NCBI GenBank assembly: GCA_949841235.1
Contig: CATKZA010000159.1
Coordinates: forward strand, 1 to 5,020
DNA: 5,020 nucleotides
Reading direction: 5' to 3'
From: an uncultured Clostridiaceae bacterium
Lineage (GTDB): Bacteria; Bacillota; Clostridia; Lachnospirales; Lachnospiraceae
The notes under the pieces are model-generated. The model was not told the DNA's origin. It worked only from the letters and a program-made list of their open reading frames with translations, and searched no databases. Positions within the stretch are counted from its first letter, which is position 1, and every line of letters begins with the position of its first letter. Positions 4,801 through 5,020 of this stretch are shown piece by piece. Both the position numbers and the translations under genes were made by a program.

Positions 4801-5020
4801 ATGAATATTATTGTTGCGTTGCTGATATTTACTGTGATTGTGGTGGCTCATGAGTTTGGTCACTTTCTGCTGGCGAAGAAGAATGGGGTAGGCGTTCCGG
4901 AGTTTTCTGTGGGAATGGGTCCTAGGATTATCACCGTTGCCAAGACTTCCAAAGGCTTTCGGTGCAAATTGTTTTGCTCCCAGAAGGTATTTGAGGGAGA
5001 GGAGGATTGGCAGGATGTGA
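4801..5020 (+). CDS. rseP: RseP-type site-2 intramembrane metalloprotease, 5' part only
   Basis: Zinc protease of the M50 (site-2 protease) family that cuts transmembrane segments of substrates such as anti-sigma factors and remnant signal peptides. The start ATG is preceded by GAGG six bases upstream. The 73 codons present encode a hydrophobic first membrane segment (residues 2-16) running into the zinc-binding HEFGH (17-21, with His17, Glu18 and His21), then FLLAKKNGVGVPEFSVGMGP (22-41) and R, typical of the family. After MGPR, family members usually reach a KLLPxGG segment within some 10-20 residues. Here the sequence reads VAKTSKGFRCKLFCSQKVFE and then GEEDWQDV, without that motif. The frame stays open to the window end, so this looks like an insertion rather than a break. 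The PDZ domain and third zinc ligand lie outside the window. It follows dxr as usual in Firmicutes. Confidence 0.88.
   Translation, partial: MNIIVALLIFTVIVVAHEFGHFLLAKKNGVGVPEFSVGMGPRIITVAKTSKGFRCKLFCSQKVFEGEEDWQDV

Noticed and set aside
4639..4863. A minus-strand frame of 74 codons with a hydrophobic C-terminal half opposite the rseP start.
   Set aside because: It starts at GTG inside rseP with no ribosome binding site. The hydrophobic stretch follows from AT-rich DNA read in reverse.

Overview
The window is a conserved housekeeping cluster from a low-to-mid-GC Gram-positive bacterium. The gene order pyrH-frr-uppS-cdsA-dxr-rseP is the classic Firmicutes arrangement. Protein style (for example the Frr and S2P sequences), strong GGAG-type ribosome binding sites and the G-rich third codon positions suggest a Clostridia member, most likely Lachnospiraceae. 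That taxonomic call is an inference from recall, not a search.

Layout, all on the + strand: the 3' part of pyrH (1-624); frr (657-1205); a rho-independent terminator just after frr; uppS (1383-2096); a 285-base spacer full of hairpins; cdsA (2382-3221); a second hairpin-rich spacer of 193 bases; dxr (3415-4572); a 228-base AT-rich spacer with nested inverted repeats and a good sigma-A-type promoter; and the first 73 codons of an rseP-type site-2 protease (4801 to the window end). No minus-strand gene, tRNA, rRNA, CRISPR array or transposase gene was seen.

The genes connect nucleotide supply and translation (UMP kinase, ribosome recycling factor) with envelope building. Dxr commits carbon to the MEP isoprenoid pathway, UppS turns the resulting C5 units into undecaprenyl diphosphate for peptidoglycan, CdsA makes CDP-diacylglycerol for phospholipids, and RseP is an intramembrane protease usually linked to envelope-stress signalling.

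The genes are ordinary; the spacers are not. In many Firmicutes this cluster is tightly packed, but here four gaps of 177-285 bases separate the genes. The two gaps flanking cdsA carry arrays of perfect or near-perfect hairpins without U-tracts, and they share a diverged repeated module with fixed internal spacing. This suggests a family of dispersed structured intergenic repeats inserted in a transcribed operon. The dxr-rseP gap has a different, AT-rich set of inverted repeats, one of which overlaps the predicted promoter -10 box. The RseP N-terminus also departs from the usual sequence after its MGPR motif.
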